Part shown: positions 1-10,553 of the stretch, in pieces
Layout: each line of letters starts with the position of its first letter
Numbering within the stretch: the stretch's first letter is position 1
Made by a program: the position numbers and the translations under genes
Source: Mycobacteriales bacterium
Lineage (GTDB): Bacteria > Actinomycetota > Actinomycetes > JAFAQI01 > DASSKL01
Length of the DNA: 42,906 nt
Reading direction: 5' to 3'
Assembly: GCA_035690485.1 (NCBI GenBank)
Contig: DASSKL010000019.1
Location: 1-42,906, forward strand
The notes under the pieces: model-generated
What the model was told of the DNA's origin: nothing
Seen by the model: the letters and a program-made list of their open reading frames with translations, nothing else
Databases searched by the model: none

Positions 1-20
1 CAGATCTCCGGGAGGCCACG

Positions 21-452
21 ATGGCGCGAGTCAACACCTACCTGAACTTCCAGGGTCAGGCCGAGGAAGCGTTCACCTTCTACGCCAAGATCTTCGGGAC
101 CGAGATCAGCATGCTCAGCCGGTTCGCGGACATGCCCGCCGCCGGGCCCGCAGAGTTGCCGGCCGACGAGCGGAACCTGGTGATGCACGCCGAGCTGCCG
201 ATCCTCGCCGGCCACCTGCTGATGGCGACGGACATGCTCCGGTCGATGGGGCACGAGACCCGGATCGGCAACAACACGACGCTCTGTCTCGACGTGGACA
301 GCCGGGAGGATGCCGACCGGATCTACGCCGCCCTGGCCGACGGCGGGTCGGAAGGCTCGCCGATGGCCGACATGCCGTGGGGCGCCTACTGGGGCGTGAC
401 CCTCGACCGTTATGGCATCCGCTGGATGATCAACCACATGCCGGCATCCTGA
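21..452 (+). CDS. PhnB-like VOC (glyoxalase-fold) protein
   Basis: A 143-residue protein of the PhnB / '3-demethylubiquinone methyltransferase-like' branch of the vicinal oxygen chelate fold. The start fits the family: a hydrophobic strand with LNF, then AEEAFTFYAKIFGTEI, where the helix carrying FY precedes the second strand. The C-terminal half has the usual PWGAYWGVTLDRYGIRWMIN ending. A clear GGGAGG Shine-Dalgarno at 10-15 supports the ATG. Members are cytoplasmic and often dimeric, but their substrates are mostly unknown and no enzyme activity can be assigned here. The next gene starts 12 bases downstream on the same strand, so the two are probably cotranscribed. The family call is firm; the function is not. 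Confidence 0.85.
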   Translation: MARVNTYLNFQGQAEEAFTFYAKIFGTEISMLSRFADMPAAGPAELPADERNLVMHAELPILAGHLLMATDMLRSMGHETRIGNNTTLCLDVDSREDADRIYAALADGGSEGSPMADMPWGAYWGVTLDRYGIRWMINHMPAS

Positions 453-464
453 GGCGTCGAGACC

Positions 465-1013
465 ATGGGCCGTCTGGTGGTCATGCTGTCGATGTCGCTC
501 GACGGGTTCTTCGAGGCCCCGGGCGGTGACATCTCCTGGCACGACGTGACCGAGGACCTGCATCAAGACATGAACGCGGTCCTCGGGGCGAGCGGTGGAC
601 TGCTCAACGGGCGTCGCAACTGGGAGCTCATGGCGGGGTTCTGGCCGCACCTGGGCTCCGACGAGCCCGAGGTGATGCAGGAGTTCGCAGCGATCTGGAA
701 ACGTGTCCCCCAGCACGTGTTCTCGACGACGCTGGACCACGTCGAGCACGGCGCCGTTCTGCACCGCTCCGTCGACGTCGTTCCCGCACTGAAGGAGCAG
801 GCCGACGGCGACCTGTACGCCGGCGGCGGGACCCTCGCCGGCGAGCTGGCCCGCCGGGGCTGGGTCGACCGCTACGTCCTGCACGTCACCCCGGTCGTCC
901 TCGGCGCCGGGACCCCGCTCTTCGCCCCGGGCGAGCGGCAGCGGCTACGTCTGGTGGCCCACAAGACGTACGACGGCGGCGTGATGCAGCTGCACTACGA
1001 CGTAGCGCGGTGA
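465..1013 (+). CDS. Dihydrofolate reductase-family (RibD C-terminal domain) protein
   Basis: A 182-residue stand-alone RibD-C / DHFR-fold protein. The N-terminus MGRLVVMLSMSLDGFFEAPGG is the typical first strand of the family ('sSLDG'), followed by NGRRNWELM. The central GGGTLAGELARRGWVDRYVLHVTPVVLGAGTPLF holds the glycine-rich nucleotide-binding turn and the conserved 'P.vLG.G..LF' segment. Such proteins are usually NAD(P)H-dependent reductases; in riboflavin synthesis this fold reduces the ribosylamino-pyrimidine, but there is no rib gene nearby and no deaminase domain. It lies 12 bases after the VOC gene. The Shine-Dalgarno is only a weak GAGG. The true substrate is unknown. Confidence 0.85.
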   Translation: MGRLVVMLSMSLDGFFEAPGGDISWHDVTEDLHQDMNAVLGASGGLLNGRRNWELMAGFWPHLGSDEPEVMQEFAAIWKRVPQHVFSTTLDHVEHGAVLHRSVDVVPALKEQADGDLYAGGGTLAGELARRGWVDRYVLHVTPVVLGAGTPLFAPGERQRLRLVAHKTYDGGVMQLHYDVAR

Positions 1014-1040
1014 TCGGCGACCGGGAGCCCCCGGTGAAAT

Positions 1041-1090
1041 CGTCGCGGCCGCCGCACCTGCTCGGGAGAGCGAGGGCGGCGGCCGCGACG
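1041..1090. terminator. Bidirectional hairpin between convergent genes
   Basis: A perfect 15-bp inverted repeat: arms 1041-1055 and 1076-1090, with a 20-base loop that itself pairs CTCG (1061-1064) with CGAG (1071-1074). It sits between the stop of the RibD-C gene (1013, +) and the stop of nrdJ (1113, -). A short TTCAGTT follows on the + side, with no long T-tract, as is common in GC-rich actinobacteria. It probably terminates both transcripts. Confidence 0.75.
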
Positions 1091-1112
1091 TTCAGTTACG
1101 CAGAAATCATCA

Positions 1113-5093
<3,981 letters not shown>

Positions 5094-5268
5094 GGGTCTC
5101 CTCTTCTGAACACAACGTCTGCGGCGCCGGGGGCCATCCCCGTTGCGGCCGGTGGTTCACGGTTGTCAGTGGTACGGCGGTGCGGTGCTGCGACGGATCA
5201 CGTCAGGACGCTCGGGCCGGGCCGCCGTTGGGTCGGCACCGCCCCCGGGAGTCAGGGGGAAGGCCGGC

Positions 5269-5811
5269 CTAGGGCACGGCGAGCAGCTGCGCCGGGGGCG
5301 GTGCCGGGTCGGGGGCGCCGGTGTCGTCGTGGGGCGGCGACGTCGGCGGGGTCGCGGGGCGACCCGCGTGGGCGGCGCGCAGCGCCGCGATCTCGGCCTC
5401 GAAGTCGGCCAGGGACTCGAACCCGCGGTAGACGGACGCAAACCGCATGTAGGCCACCTCGTCGAGATCGCGCAGCGGGCCGAGGATCGCCCGCCCGACG
5501 TCCTGCGCGGGCACCTCGGCGGCGCCGCGGGAGCGGATCTCGTCCTCGACCTGCTGGGCGAGGACGGCGAGCTGGTCGTCGCTGACCGGCCGACCGGAGC
5601 AGGCACGGCGGACGCCGTCGAGCACCTTCAGCCGGGAGAACGGCTCGGTCGCCCCGGAGCGCTTGACCACGGAAAGGCTGGCGGTCTCGACCGTGGTGAA
5701 CCGGCGCTCGCAGGACGGGCACGCCCGGCGGCGACGGATCGCCGCCCCGTCGTCGGCCTGGCGGCTGTCGACGACCCGGCTGTCGGGGTGGCGGCAGAAC
5801 GGGCACTGCAT
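5269..5811 (-). CDS. nrdR: Transcriptional repressor NrdR
   Basis: NrdR senses ATP/dATP and represses ribonucleotide reductase genes. The 180-residue product has the N-terminal zinc ribbon (Cys3, Cys6, Cys31, Cys34; MQCPFC and [12 protein letters not shown]) and the ATP-cone from VVKRSG to about residue 140, including [11 protein letters not shown] and [14 protein letters not shown] proline-rich tail of about 35 residues follows. The start at 5811 is chosen because MQCPFC is the family's N-terminus and AGAGGGG lies just upstream; a GTG at 5863-5865 would add an 18-residue arginine-rich extension not typical of NrdR. It is followed by nrdJ and preceded by candidate NrdR boxes, so autoregulation of an nrdRJ operon is likely. 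Confidence 0.95.
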   Translation of the reverse strand: MQCPFCRHPDSRVVDSRQADDGAAIRRRRACPSCERRFTTVETASLSVVKRSGATEPFSRLKVLDGVRRACSGRPVSDDQLAVLAQQVEDEIRSRGAAEVPAQDVGRAILGPLRDLDEVAYMRFASVYRGFESLADFEAEIAALRAAHAGRPATPPTSPPHDDTGAPDPAPPPAQLLAVP

Positions 5812-5859
5812 CGTGCCCCCCTCTCCGCGCTCACGGCGCCTGCGACGGCCCGGTCTGTG

Positions 5860-5889
5860 GGTCACCCTGTGCGCAAGCTGTGGGTGACC
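5860..5889. repeat. GGTCACCC / GGGTGACC inverted repeat in nrdR leader
   Basis: Perfect 8-bp arms at 5860-5867 and 5882-5889 with a 14-base spacer. Arm centres are 22 bases apart, about two DNA turns. It overlaps the CTGTGG array and the rejected GTG start of nrdR. It could be an operator or an mRNA leader hairpin. Confidence 0.5.
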
Positions 5890-5902
5890 TGTGGCTAACC
5901 GG

Positions 5903-5917
5903 GCACAACCTGTGGAC
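5903..5917. promoter_or_regulatory. Candidate NrdR box 2
   Basis: GCACAACCTGTGGAC resembles box 1 read on the other strand (shared CACAAC-N-T-N-T-N-G). Its centre is 32 bases from that of box 1, matching the roughly three-turn spacing of paired NrdR boxes. It is weaker than box 1 and overlaps the last CTGTGG repeat. Confidence 0.5.
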
Positions 5918-5934
5918 GACTTACATCCGTGTAA

Positions 5935-5949
5935 CTACTAGATGTTGTG
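5935..5949. promoter_or_regulatory. Candidate NrdR box 1
   Basis: On the minus strand this reads CACAACATCTAGTAG, close to the palindromic NrdR-box consensus (acaCwAtATaTwGtgt) and to Streptomyces-type boxes with ACATCTAGTG. It lies about 125-140 bases upstream of the nrdR ATG, where an nrdRJ promoter is expected. Confidence 0.6.
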
Positions 5950-6032
5950 ACCGTAGGCCGCGGCGACCCGGCGCGCAAGCGCGCACCGCAAACTCCTCGG
6001 AAGATTTCCCAAAAGCGCAGGTCAGGCGGGCG

Positions 6033-6572
6033 TCATCCGCGTGTCGGGATCACCAGCGACTGCCCGGCGCGCAGCTCCGGGGAGCTCATGCCGTTGAGGT
6101 CCATCAGGCGCTGGACCGTGATCCGCGGGTCGTTGCCCGGGGCCACCCGAGTCGCCACCTGCCACATCGTCTCGCCGGGCCGCACGGTCACGTGGGTCAC
6201 CTGCGCGTGCCGGCTCGGGGTGCCGGCGTCGCTCGAGGCGCGCCCGAGGGAGAAGGTCGCGAGCAGCAGCACGGCGAGGACCAGGACGAGCAGCACCCGG
6301 CCGCGCCGGGTCAGCCGGCTGCGCCGGGCCGGCCGACGGACACCGGGCGACCGCCGGCGCTCGGGCCGGGTCGGGTCGCGGTGGGGCGTCGACACGGCCG
6401 CAACCGCCGCGGTGCGGGGCGCGGCGGACAGCGCCGCCCGCCTCGCGCGCGGCTGCACCCGGGCCGTCGAGCTGCGCAGCGGCCGCATAGCGGACGGCCG
6501 CATCGGGCAGGGCCGCAGCCGGCCCGGCGCAGCCGTCGTCGGGACGAGGGTGGGGAAGGTGGTGCCGGCCAT
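6033..6572 (-). CDS. LysM-domain membrane protein divergent from lexA (SOS-induced division inhibitor type)
   Basis: A 179-residue protein. An arginine/proline-rich cytoplasmic region (1-90) is followed by one membrane helix (about 92-110, VLLVLVLAVLLLATFSLG) and an extracytoplasmic LysM domain (about 127-177: THVTVRPGETMWQVATRVA ... LMDLNGMSS ... LRAGQSLVIP). LysM binds peptidoglycan. A small LysM membrane protein beside lexA corresponds in position and architecture to YneA of Bacillus, DivS of Corynebacterium and ChiZ (Rv2719c) of Mycobacterium, which slow division during DNA damage; that role is inferred. Two abutting LexA boxes lie 19-51 bases upstream of the ATG. GGAGG (complement of 6578-6582) fixes the start; the longer frame up to 6695 would run through the LexA boxes. 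Confidence 0.88.
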   Translation of the reverse strand: MAGTTFPTLVPTTAAPGRLRPCPMRPSAMRPLRSSTARVQPRARRAALSAAPRTAAVAAVSTPHRDPTRPERRRSPGVRRPARRSRLTRRGRVLLVLVLAVLLLATFSLGRASSDAGTPSRHAQVTHVTVRPGETMWQVATRVAPGNDPRITVQRLMDLNGMSSPELRAGQSLVIPTRG

Positions 6573-6591
6573 GCTCGCCTCCAGTGCCACG

Positions 6592-6607
6592 TCGAACGAC
6601 TGTTCGA
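6592..6607. promoter_or_regulatory. LexA box (perfect), LysM gene side
   Basis: TCGAACGACTGTTCGA is an exact match to the actinobacterial SOS box TCGAAC-N4-GTTCGA. It lies 19 bases upstream of the LysM gene ATG. Confidence 0.92.
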
Positions 6608-6623
6608 TCGAACGTCTGTGCGA
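6608..6623. promoter_or_regulatory. Second LexA box abutting the first
   Basis: TCGAACGTCTGTGCGA has one mismatch (GTGCGA for GTTCGA). It starts on the base after the first box ends, so the two sites are end to end with a 16-bp period. Both dimers could bind on related faces of the DNA. Confidence 0.8.
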
Positions 6624-6661
6624 TGTTGTACCACCCCGGCCCGACAAAATCACGACACGTT

Positions 6662-6677
6662 CGAACAGATGTTTGAT
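6662..6677. promoter_or_regulatory. LexA box, lexA side
   Basis: TCGAACAGATGTTTGA has one mismatch (GTTTGA for GTTCGA). It overlaps the candidate lexA -35 (TTGATC, 6674-6679), as expected for autorepression. Confidence 0.85.
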
Positions 6678-6702
6678 CAGCGGGTCGATCCGCACTACCG
6701 TG
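6674..6702 (+). promoter_or_regulatory. Candidate lexA promoter
   Basis: TTGATC (6674-6679), a 17-base spacer, then TACCGT (6697-6702). The distance to the lexA ATG is 34 bases. The -35 overlaps a LexA box. Confidence 0.5.
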
Positions 6703-6736
6703 ACCCGCGGTGATCAGTCGAGGCAGGGAGGCACCC

Positions 6737-7462
6737 ATGACCGGCCGGGTGAGCGGCAAGGGCACGCGCGGCGCGGGCCCCAAGGGCGAGGTCCGGGACT
6801 TCCCCGACGGTCCTCCCGGCGAGGACGGGCTGACTCCTCGCCAGCGCCGGGTGCTCGAGGTCATCCGTGACTCCGTCGAGCGGCGCGGCTACCCGCCGAG
6901 CATGCGCGAGATCGGCGAGGCGGTCGGCCTCACCAGCACCAGCAGCGTCTCCCACCAGCTGGCTGCCCTACAACGCAAGGGATTCCTACGCCGCGACCCC
7001 AACCGGCCGCGCGCCGTCGAGGTCCGTCACGCGGCCCGACCCGGCGACCGCCCCTACGACGAGACCGGTTCCGGCGACGACCGCCCGGCGCCCGCTTACG
7101 TGCCGCTCGTCGGGCGCATCGCGGCCGGCGGCCCGGTGCTGGCCGAGCAGGCGGTCGAAGACGTCTTCCCGCTGCCCCGCCAGCTGGTCGGCGAGGGCAC
7201 GCTGTTCCTCCTGCAGGTGCGCGGCGACTCGATGGTCGACGCCGCGATCGCCGACGGCGACTGGGTCGTCGTGCGCCAGCAGCAGGTCGCCGAGAACGGC
7301 GAGATCGTCGCCGCGATGATCGACGGCGAGGCGACCGTCAAGACCTACCGGCGCCGGGACGGCCACGTGTGGCTCATCCCGCACAACCCGGCCTACGAGC
7401 CCATCCCCGGCGACGGCGCCACCGTGCTCGGCCGCGTCGTCGCGGTGCTGCGCCGCGTCTGA
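6737..7462 (+). CDS. lexA: SOS repressor LexA
   Basis: LexA represses DNA-damage genes and cleaves itself when RecA filaments form. The 241-residue product has the winged helix ([44 protein letters not shown]) after a charged 30-residue leader, then the S24 peptidase domain. The Ala-Gly scissile bond is in GRIAAGGP (Ala130-Gly131), the nucleophile in GDSMVD (Ser165) and the general base in TVKTY (Lys202). GGGAGG just before 6737 selects this ATG over the upstream in-frame one at 6710. The promoter carries a LexA box, so it is autoregulated. Its last 70 bases overlap the end of the convergent receiver-GAF gene. Confidence 0.97.
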   Translation: MTGRVSGKGTRGAGPKGEVRDFPDGPPGEDGLTPRQRRVLEVIRDSVERRGYPPSMREIGEAVGLTSTSSVSHQLAALQRKGFLRRDPNRPRAVEVRHAARPGDRPYDETGSGDDRPAPAYVPLVGRIAAGGPVLAEQAVEDVFPLPRQLVGEGTLFLLQVRGDSMVDAAIADGDWVVVRQQQVAENGEIVAAMIDGEATVKTYRRRDGHVWLIPHNPAYEPIPGDGATVLGRVVAVLRRV

Positions 7463-8337
7463 TCGTCGTCACCGGCCGGCCGGGCAGCGGGGATCGTGAG
7501 CGGCACCGCCGTACGCAGCGGGCCGGCCAGCAGCGCGGCGTAGGTGCGCAGCAGCCGGGGCGTGCCGCGCCGCTCGTCGGCCATGACCAGCGCCCCGATG
7601 ACCACTCCGCCGGCGCTGATCGCCACCGTCGTGGCCCAGCGTGGCGGCGAGCCCAGCGCGTCCTGGGTGATCTCGCCCGGCGGTGCGTCCAGCGTCTGCG
7701 GCGGCGACCAGTCGCCGACCGCCGTGCGCAGCGTCATCGCGGCCTCGCCACCGGTCACCGCGTAGAGCGCGAGCGTGCTGGTGCCCGCCGCGCGCGCCAC
7801 GGCCAGCAACGACTCCTCCAGCACCGCGTCCGCCTCGCCGGCCGCCACGCCCGCGGCGGCCACGTCGAGCACGCCCTCGAGCTCGGCGCTGCGCTCGGCG
7901 AGCAGCCCTTCGAGCCGCGCGTTCGTGCGCTCCAGCCGGTCGAGCAGGGCGCCGTTCTCCGCCTGCAGGCGGCGACGCTCGAGCCGGGACTTCACCGACG
8001 TGACGATGCGGTCCGGGCGGACCGGCTTGGTGAGGTACTCGTCGACCACGCCGACCGCGTTGATCGCGGTCTCCAGCGTCGAGAACCCCGTGATCAGCAC
8101 GACGGGCAGGTCGGGATCGCCGCGCTTGAGCTCGCCGACGACCTCGATCCCGGTCATGTCCGGTAGCCGGTGGTCGACCACGGCGACCAGCGGCGTGCGC
8201 TCCTCGGCGGCCCGCACGGCGGCGTTGCCGGTGCCCACGCCGTACGCCACGATGCCGGCGTCGACGAGGATCTCCACCACGGTCTCGCGCATGCCGTCGT
8301 CGTCGTCGACGACGAGCACGTAGTCCTCGGGAAACAT
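7393..8337 (-). CDS. Response regulator with C-terminal GAF-like domain
   Basis: A 314-residue protein. An N-terminal receiver (about 6-120) has the acidic pocket VVDDDD, phosphoacceptor Asp55 (VVDHRLPD), Thr83 (LITGFS) and Lys104 (LTKP). A coiled coil (about 120-160, [24 protein letters not shown]) then leads into a GAF-like sensory region (about 165-275). The tail is low-complexity and Thr/Pro-rich. There is no DNA-binding, GGDEF or HD output. GAGGGGGC before the ATG at 8337 supports the start. It begins 10 bases after the single-domain receiver ends and so belongs to the kinase operon. Its 3' end overlaps lexA by 70 bases tail to tail. The GAF assignment is moderate and the output unknown. 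Confidence 0.85.
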   Translation of the reverse strand: MFPEDYVLVVDDDDGMRETVVEILVDAGIVAYGVGTGNAAVRAAEERTPLVAVVDHRLPDMTGIEVVGELKRGDPDLPVVLITGFSTLETAINAVGVVDEYLTKPVRPDRIVTSVKSRLERRRLQAENGALLDRLERTNARLEGLLAERSAELEGVLDVAAAGVAAGEADAVLEESLLAVARAAGTSTLALYAVTGGEAAMTLRTAVGDWSPPQTLDAPPGEITQDALGSPPRWATTVAISAGGVVIGALVMADERRGTPRLLRTYAALLAGPLRTAVPLTIPAARPAGDDDQTRRSTATTRPSTVAPSPGMGS

Positions 8338-8347
8338 CAGCGCCCCC

Positions 8348-8704
8348 TCACGCGGCAACGACTGCGCGCTCGACGAGCTGCAGGAGCATGCGTACCGGGA
8401 AGGGTTTCTGGACCACGGCAAAGGCGTCGGCGTCGACGGCCTGCGCGAGCTGCTCGTCCAGAGCGTAGGCCGTCATCAGGATCACCTGTGGCGGCGGCGG
8501 GCCCATCCGCTGCAGCACGCTGACGCCGTCGAGCTCGGGCATCCGGACGTCCATCACGACGACGTCGTAGTCCTCGACGGCGAGCCGGTCGAGCGCGAGC
8601 CGGCCGTTGGCGGCGACGTCGACCTTGTGCCCGGCGGTCTCGAGGATGTCGGTCAACGTCTCCCGCATCCCGAGCTCGTCGTCGACGACGAGAAGCCTGC
8701 TCAT
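8348..8704 (-). CDS. Single-domain response regulator (CheY/Spo0F type)
   Basis: A 118-residue stand-alone receiver with all key residues: Asp8/Asp9 in LLVVDDE, phosphoacceptor Asp52 in VVVMDVRMPELDG, Thr78 in LMTAY and Lys100 in VQKPFP. There is no output domain, so it must act by protein contact or pass phosphate onward. The ATG overlaps the stop of the upstream histidine kinase by 4 bases (ATGA, 8701-8704), which couples their translation and makes the kinase its likely partner. GGGGGAG precedes the start. Confidence 0.93.
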   Translation of the reverse strand: MSRLLVVDDELGMRETLTDILETAGHKVDVAANGRLALDRLAVEDYDVVVMDVRMPELDGVSVLQRMGPPPPQVILMTAYALDEQLAQAVDADAFAVVQKPFPVRMLLQLVERAVVAA

Positions 8705-10389
8705 GCACCGTCTCCCCCTGCGCGCGAGCTGCGCGCCTCCCCCGTGTTGACATCCGCAGCAGGCGACGGCGGCTGGCGCGGCCCGGTCAGCATCGGCAGC
8801 ACGACGCGGAACTGCGTGCCGGAACCGACGGCGCTCTCGCAGAGCAGCCGGCCGCCATGCGCCTCGACGATGCGCCGGGACACCGCGAGCCCGAGGCCGA
8901 CGCCCTTGGCCTTGGTGGTGAAGAACGGCTCGAACAACCGGGCGCGGGTCTCCTCCGTCATGCCCGCACCGTCGTCGGCGACCAGCAGCTGCACGGCGCC
9001 GTCGGACTGCTCGATGCCGAGCGTGACGGTGCCGGTCTCGCCGATCGCCTGGTAGGCGTTGGTCAGCAGGTTGAGGATGACCTGCCGGAGCTGGTCGCGG
9101 TCCGCCGACAGCGCGGGGAGGCCGTCCACGGGGCGGCGGACCACGGCGATCTGGGTCGGCGGCGGCGCCACCGAGAGGGCCTCGTCGACGAGCGCCGGCA
9201 GGTCGACCGGCTCGCGCACCGGCTCGCGAGCGCGGGCGAACTCCAGCAGGTCCGACACGATCAGCGAGGCCGCGGTCACCTCGCGATCGGCGGTGTCCAG
9301 CTGCCGCGTCACGTCGTCGGACGGCGGCCCGCCGCGCGAGAGCTTGGTGCGCAGGAGGAACAGGACGTTGGTGAGTACGCCGAGGGGGTTGCGCAGCTCG
9401 TGCCCGACCGCCGACGCGAGCTGGCCGATGCCGGCCAGCCGCTCCTTGGCCACGAGCTCCATCTGCGTCTGCTCGAGCTCCTGCAGCGACGAGCGCAGCT
9501 CGGCGGTGCGTTCGCGCACGAGCGCCATCGCGTAGCGGCGGCGCCGGACGAGCACCTCGACCATCGCGGTGCCGACGAGCCCGAGGATCAGGCCGAAGCC
9601 CAGCACCACCCACGGCACGGCGTGCGCGGCCGTACCGGCGAGCACGCCGCGGGCCTGGGTGACGAGCAGCCACTGCAGGTCGGCGCCGGCGATGGACTTG
9701 CCGACCGTCACCTTCGCGGTGTGACCGGTGAGCGGCAGGTGCTTGGTCGTCGCCAGGATGATCTGACTAGGAACCGCCGTCGGGGTCGCGTAGAGGACGG
9801 CAGTCAGCTCGTGGAACGGCTGGTTGGGTCCGTCGCTCGACGCGTTCGGCGTCACCGCGCTGGCGCTGTAGACGGCGTAGCCGCCGCCCGCCATGGCCAG
9901 CCCCAGCCGGCGCTCACCGCCCTCGGAGTAGAGCGGCGTCGCGGTGAGCTTGCCCTCACGCGCGGAGGCCTGGATCGCCTCGAGACGCACGGGGTCGGTC
10001 ACCGTGGCACCGACCGCGTCCGGCGCCTCGCCCACGCGGGCGACGACCGTGGGAGCAGCGCCGACCTTCAGCAGCTCGACGTAGACGAAGCCCGGAGCGC
10101 CCGGCTTCGGCCGCAGCTGCTTGCCCGCGATGCCGTCGAAGGCTGCGGGCGTCGGGGCGACCGCGGCCACCGCGATCATGCCGCCGAGGGTGGCGGGAAG
10201 CGAGCTCAGACTGCCGTCCAGCAGCGCCTGCGCCTCGCGGGCGCGCTCGGAGAGCAGCCGGTGCTCCTGGTCGTCGACGACGCCCCGCAACGCGAAGAAC
10301 CCGCCGAACGACGCGACGAGGAACAGGGCCAGGACGGCGGCGGAAACCGGGCGCAGCCGAGCCGCACCCCGCTCCAGCCCGTCGGCCAC
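8701..10389 (-). CDS. Membrane sensor histidine kinase
   Basis: A 562-residue kinase. Two membrane helices (about 15-35 and 258-281) bracket an extracytoplasmic sensor of about 220 residues that looks like a double-Cache/PAS fold, inferred from length and topology. A cytoplasmic coiled coil (ERTAELRSSLQELEQTQMELVAKERLAGIGQL) leads to the phosphoacceptor His330 (VGHELRNPLG), then the ATPase motifs N (NLLTNAYQ), D (VADDGAGM), F (LFEPFFTTK) and G2 (GVGLGLAVSRRI). The GTG at 10387-10389 is chosen because GGGAGG lies 5 bases upstream; the open frame continues to 10602 without a comparable site. The two receivers follow. The signal sensed cannot be told from the sequence. Confidence 0.92.
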   Translation of the reverse strand: MADGLERGAARLRPVSAAVLALFLVASFGGFFALRGVVDDQEHRLLSERAREAQALLDGSLSSLPATLGGMIAVAAVAPTPAAFDGIAGKQLRPKPGAPGFVYVELLKVGAAPTVVARVGEAPDAVGATVTDPVRLEAIQASAREGKLTATPLYSEGGERRLGLAMAGGGYAVYSASAVTPNASSDGPNQPFHELTAVLYATPTAVPSQIILATTKHLPLTGHTAKVTVGKSIAGADLQWLLVTQARGVLAGTAAHAVPWVVLGFGLILGLVGTAMVEVLVRRRRYAMALVRERTAELRSSLQELEQTQMELVAKERLAGIGQLASAVGHELRNPLGVLTNVLFLLRTKLSRGGPPSDDVTRQLDTADREVTAASLIVSDLLEFARAREPVREPVDLPALVDEALSVAPPPTQIAVVRRPVDGLPALSADRDQLRQVILNLLTNAYQAIGETGTVTLGIEQSDGAVQLLVADDGAGMTEETRARLFEPFFTTKAKGVGLGLAVSRRIVEAHGGRLLCESAVGSGTQFRVVLPMLTGPRQPPSPAADVNTGEARSSRAGGDGA

Positions 10390-10553
10390 CGCAACCTCCC
10401 GCGAACCGGACCAGATCAACCCCCGCCAGCGCTCACTATGGGGGCAGAACCGGACATCCACCATGACCCGAAAGGACCAATCACTCACGGTGAGCGTGCG
10501 GGAAGTGACCCTGCGTGACCACTCGCCGGGCTCTCGGAAAGGGCCTCGGGGGG

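Larger units (their letters stand above)
5855..5919. repeat. Array of five near-helically spaced CTGTGG hexamers
   Basis: On the + strand CTGTGG occurs at 5855, 5878, 5889 and 5910, with CTGTGC at 5867. The start-to-start steps are 12, 11, 11 and 21 bases, close to one or two turns of DNA. All five share one orientation. The 9-mers beginning at the second base (TGTGGACGA, TGTGGCTAA, TGTGCGCAA and two weaker) resemble the actinobacterial DnaA box (TGTGGACAA in this orientation), the best matching 8 of 9. The array occupies 44-108 bases upstream of the nrdR ATG. A protein-binding array is inferred; which protein is unknown. Confidence 0.55.

Noticed and set aside
5094-5268. Cobalamin riboswitch upstream of nrdJ
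   Set aside because: A CCACTG on the minus strand (5167-5172) recalls the B12 box, but the preceding base is A instead of G, and the other conserved riboswitch blocks are not seen.
5812-5865. Upstream GTG start for nrdR
   Set aside because: It would add an Arg-rich 18-residue leader before the zinc ribbon, and the start at 5811 has a good ribosome site.
10501-10520. GTGACC direct repeat (10505 and 10515) as an operator for the kinase operon
   Set aside because: Only two copies at a 10-base step; the same hexamer is expected by chance every few kilobases and no promoter could be placed.
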